From contig MFFY01000042.1 in the NCBI GenBank assembly GCA_001778055.1, forward strand, positions 1-5,327: 5,327 bases of DNA, in the 5' to 3' direction. The stretch's first letter is position 1. Each line of letters begins with the position of its first letter. The DNA is from Candidatus Falkowbacteria bacterium RIFCSPLOWO2_12_FULL_45_13 (GTDB lineage Bacteria; Patescibacteriota; Patescibacteriia; Patescibacteriales; GWC2-42-12). Shown piece after piece: positions 4,652 to 5,327 of this stretch. The translations under genes and the position numbers were made by a program. The notes under the pieces are model-generated. The model searched no databases. It was given only the letters and a program-made list of their open reading frames with translations, and was not told the DNA's origin.

Positions 4652-5327
4652 ATGCTTAACTGCCACGCGGAAATAAAAAAAATAAAAACACAGACAAAAT
4701 TTACCATCGCGTTAGCCGGCAATCCCAATGTGGGCAAATCAACTATTTTTAACCAACTGACTGGCCTCGGCGCCGTCACCGCCAATTACCCGGGCAAAAC
4801 CGTATCTTTAAATATCGGCCCGGCTGAATTTCGCGGCCTGGCTTTCGGCATTATCGACCTGCCCGGCGCCTATTCGCTCGGGGCGATCTCCGAGGATCAA
4901 TTTATCGCCAGGCGCGCCATCTTGGAAAAACACGCCGAGGTGGTGGTGGCGGTCGTCGATGCCACCAACCTAACGCGAAATTTATATTTGACCTTGCAAT
5001 TGATTGAGCTCGGCTGCCCCCTGGTTATCGCCCTTAATTTAATCGATGTGGCGGCCAAACAAAATTTGCTGATTGACGCAAAAAAATTAAGCCAACTCCT
5101 GGGCGTGCCGGTGGCGCCGATTGTGGCCACCACCGGCGAGGGCATTGATAAGCTGATAGATACTTGCGCCAAAGTAGCGGCTGAACGGCTTAAAATAAAC
5201 CCGCGTTTGCCCAGATATGCGGATGAAATCGCCGGACTGGTTAGCGGCTTAAGCGAAATCATTAAAAATAATTTGTCCAGCCGGCCCTACGAAATCAGGG
5301 CCGAGGCTCTGGCCATGCTACTGTTGG
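4652..5327 (+). CDS. feoB: FeoB ferrous iron transporter, N-terminal GTPase part (3' end cut by window edge)
   Basis: The first 225 residues of the inner-membrane Fe(II) transporter; only the cytoplasmic G domain and the start of the helical spacer (GDI) domain are inside the window. Seen: G1 GNPNVGKST (23-31), G2 in NYPGKTVSL (45-53, T50), G3 DLPGAYSL (69-76), G4 NLID (129-132; FeoB commonly has NMxD) and G5 ATTGEG (159-164). A helical region from about 183 fits the GDI domain. The full protein is normally 600-800 residues, so the Gate-containing membrane core is missing. ATG 4652 is chosen because the in-frame ATG at 4625 meets a stop at 4637; there is no Shine-Dalgarno. The N-terminus carries an NCHAE segment of unknown role. 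It lies 154 bases after the dtxR-family gene in the same direction, across the palindrome, without its own DtxR box. No separate FeoA gene is visible; the FeoA-like domain of the repressor is not a substitute in known systems. Confidence 0.93.
   Translation, partial: MLNCHAEIKKIKTQTKFTIALAGNPNVGKSTIFNQLTGLGAVTANYPGKTVSLNIGPAEFRGLAFGIIDLPGAYSLGAISEDQFIARRAILEKHAEVVVAVVDATNLTRNLYLTLQLIELGCPLVIALNLIDVAAKQNLLIDAKKLSQLLGVPVAPIVATTGEGIDKLIDTCAKVAAERLKINPRLPRYADEIAGLVSGLSEIIKNNLSSRPYEIRAEALAMLLL

Noticed and set aside
4567..4785. 72-residue minus-strand open frame
   Set aside because: It runs antisense through the palindrome and the FeoB G1 motif and has no recognisable features.

Overview
This is a compact bacterial iron-acquisition locus next to a divergent pyrimidine gene. 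Reading order is: a 5'-complete but cut-off dihydroorotase on the minus strand (1-862); a divergent regulatory region (863-1200); a large secreted/membrane protein fusing two P19-like iron-binding domains to an FTR1-type iron permease (1201-3675); a strong terminator and a second promoter (3676-3834); a DtxR-family metal-dependent repressor with a FeoA-like tail (3835-4497); a 117-base imperfect palindrome (4499-4615); and the start of feoB, the ferrous iron GTPase transporter, which runs off the right edge (4652-5327).

The two iron promoters are built alike: a near-perfect sigma70 promoter with a 17-base spacer, and a DtxR-type palindrome (core TTAGGTAT[A/G]CCTAA) lying on or against the -10 box. 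The simplest reading is that the DtxR-family protein, when loaded with Fe(II) (or Mn(II)), shuts off both the FTR1 gene and its own transcript, which probably continues into feoB. The cell would then control a high-affinity FTR1 route and a ferrous Feo route with one regulator. The FTR1 leader also carries a terminator-like hairpin just before its start codon, a possible second layer of control.

Organism: codon use is mixed (GGC/GCC-rich with many AAA/AAT), TGA is a real stop (end of the FTR1 gene), and none of the four starts has a convincing Shine-Dalgarno sequence. The promoters are classical sigma70, which argues against Bacteroidetes, and TGA as stop argues against recoded lineages such as Gracilibacteria or mycoplasmas. 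Small intergenic GC-rich hairpins and a palindromic MITE-like repeat are reminiscent of uncultivated lineages such as Patescibacteria (CPR). This placement is an inference and weak; nothing in the window proves it.

The least expected parts are the tandem P19-FTR1 fusion, with complementary loss of metal ligands between its two repeats, the terminator-like leader hairpin, and the large palindrome between the regulator and feoB.
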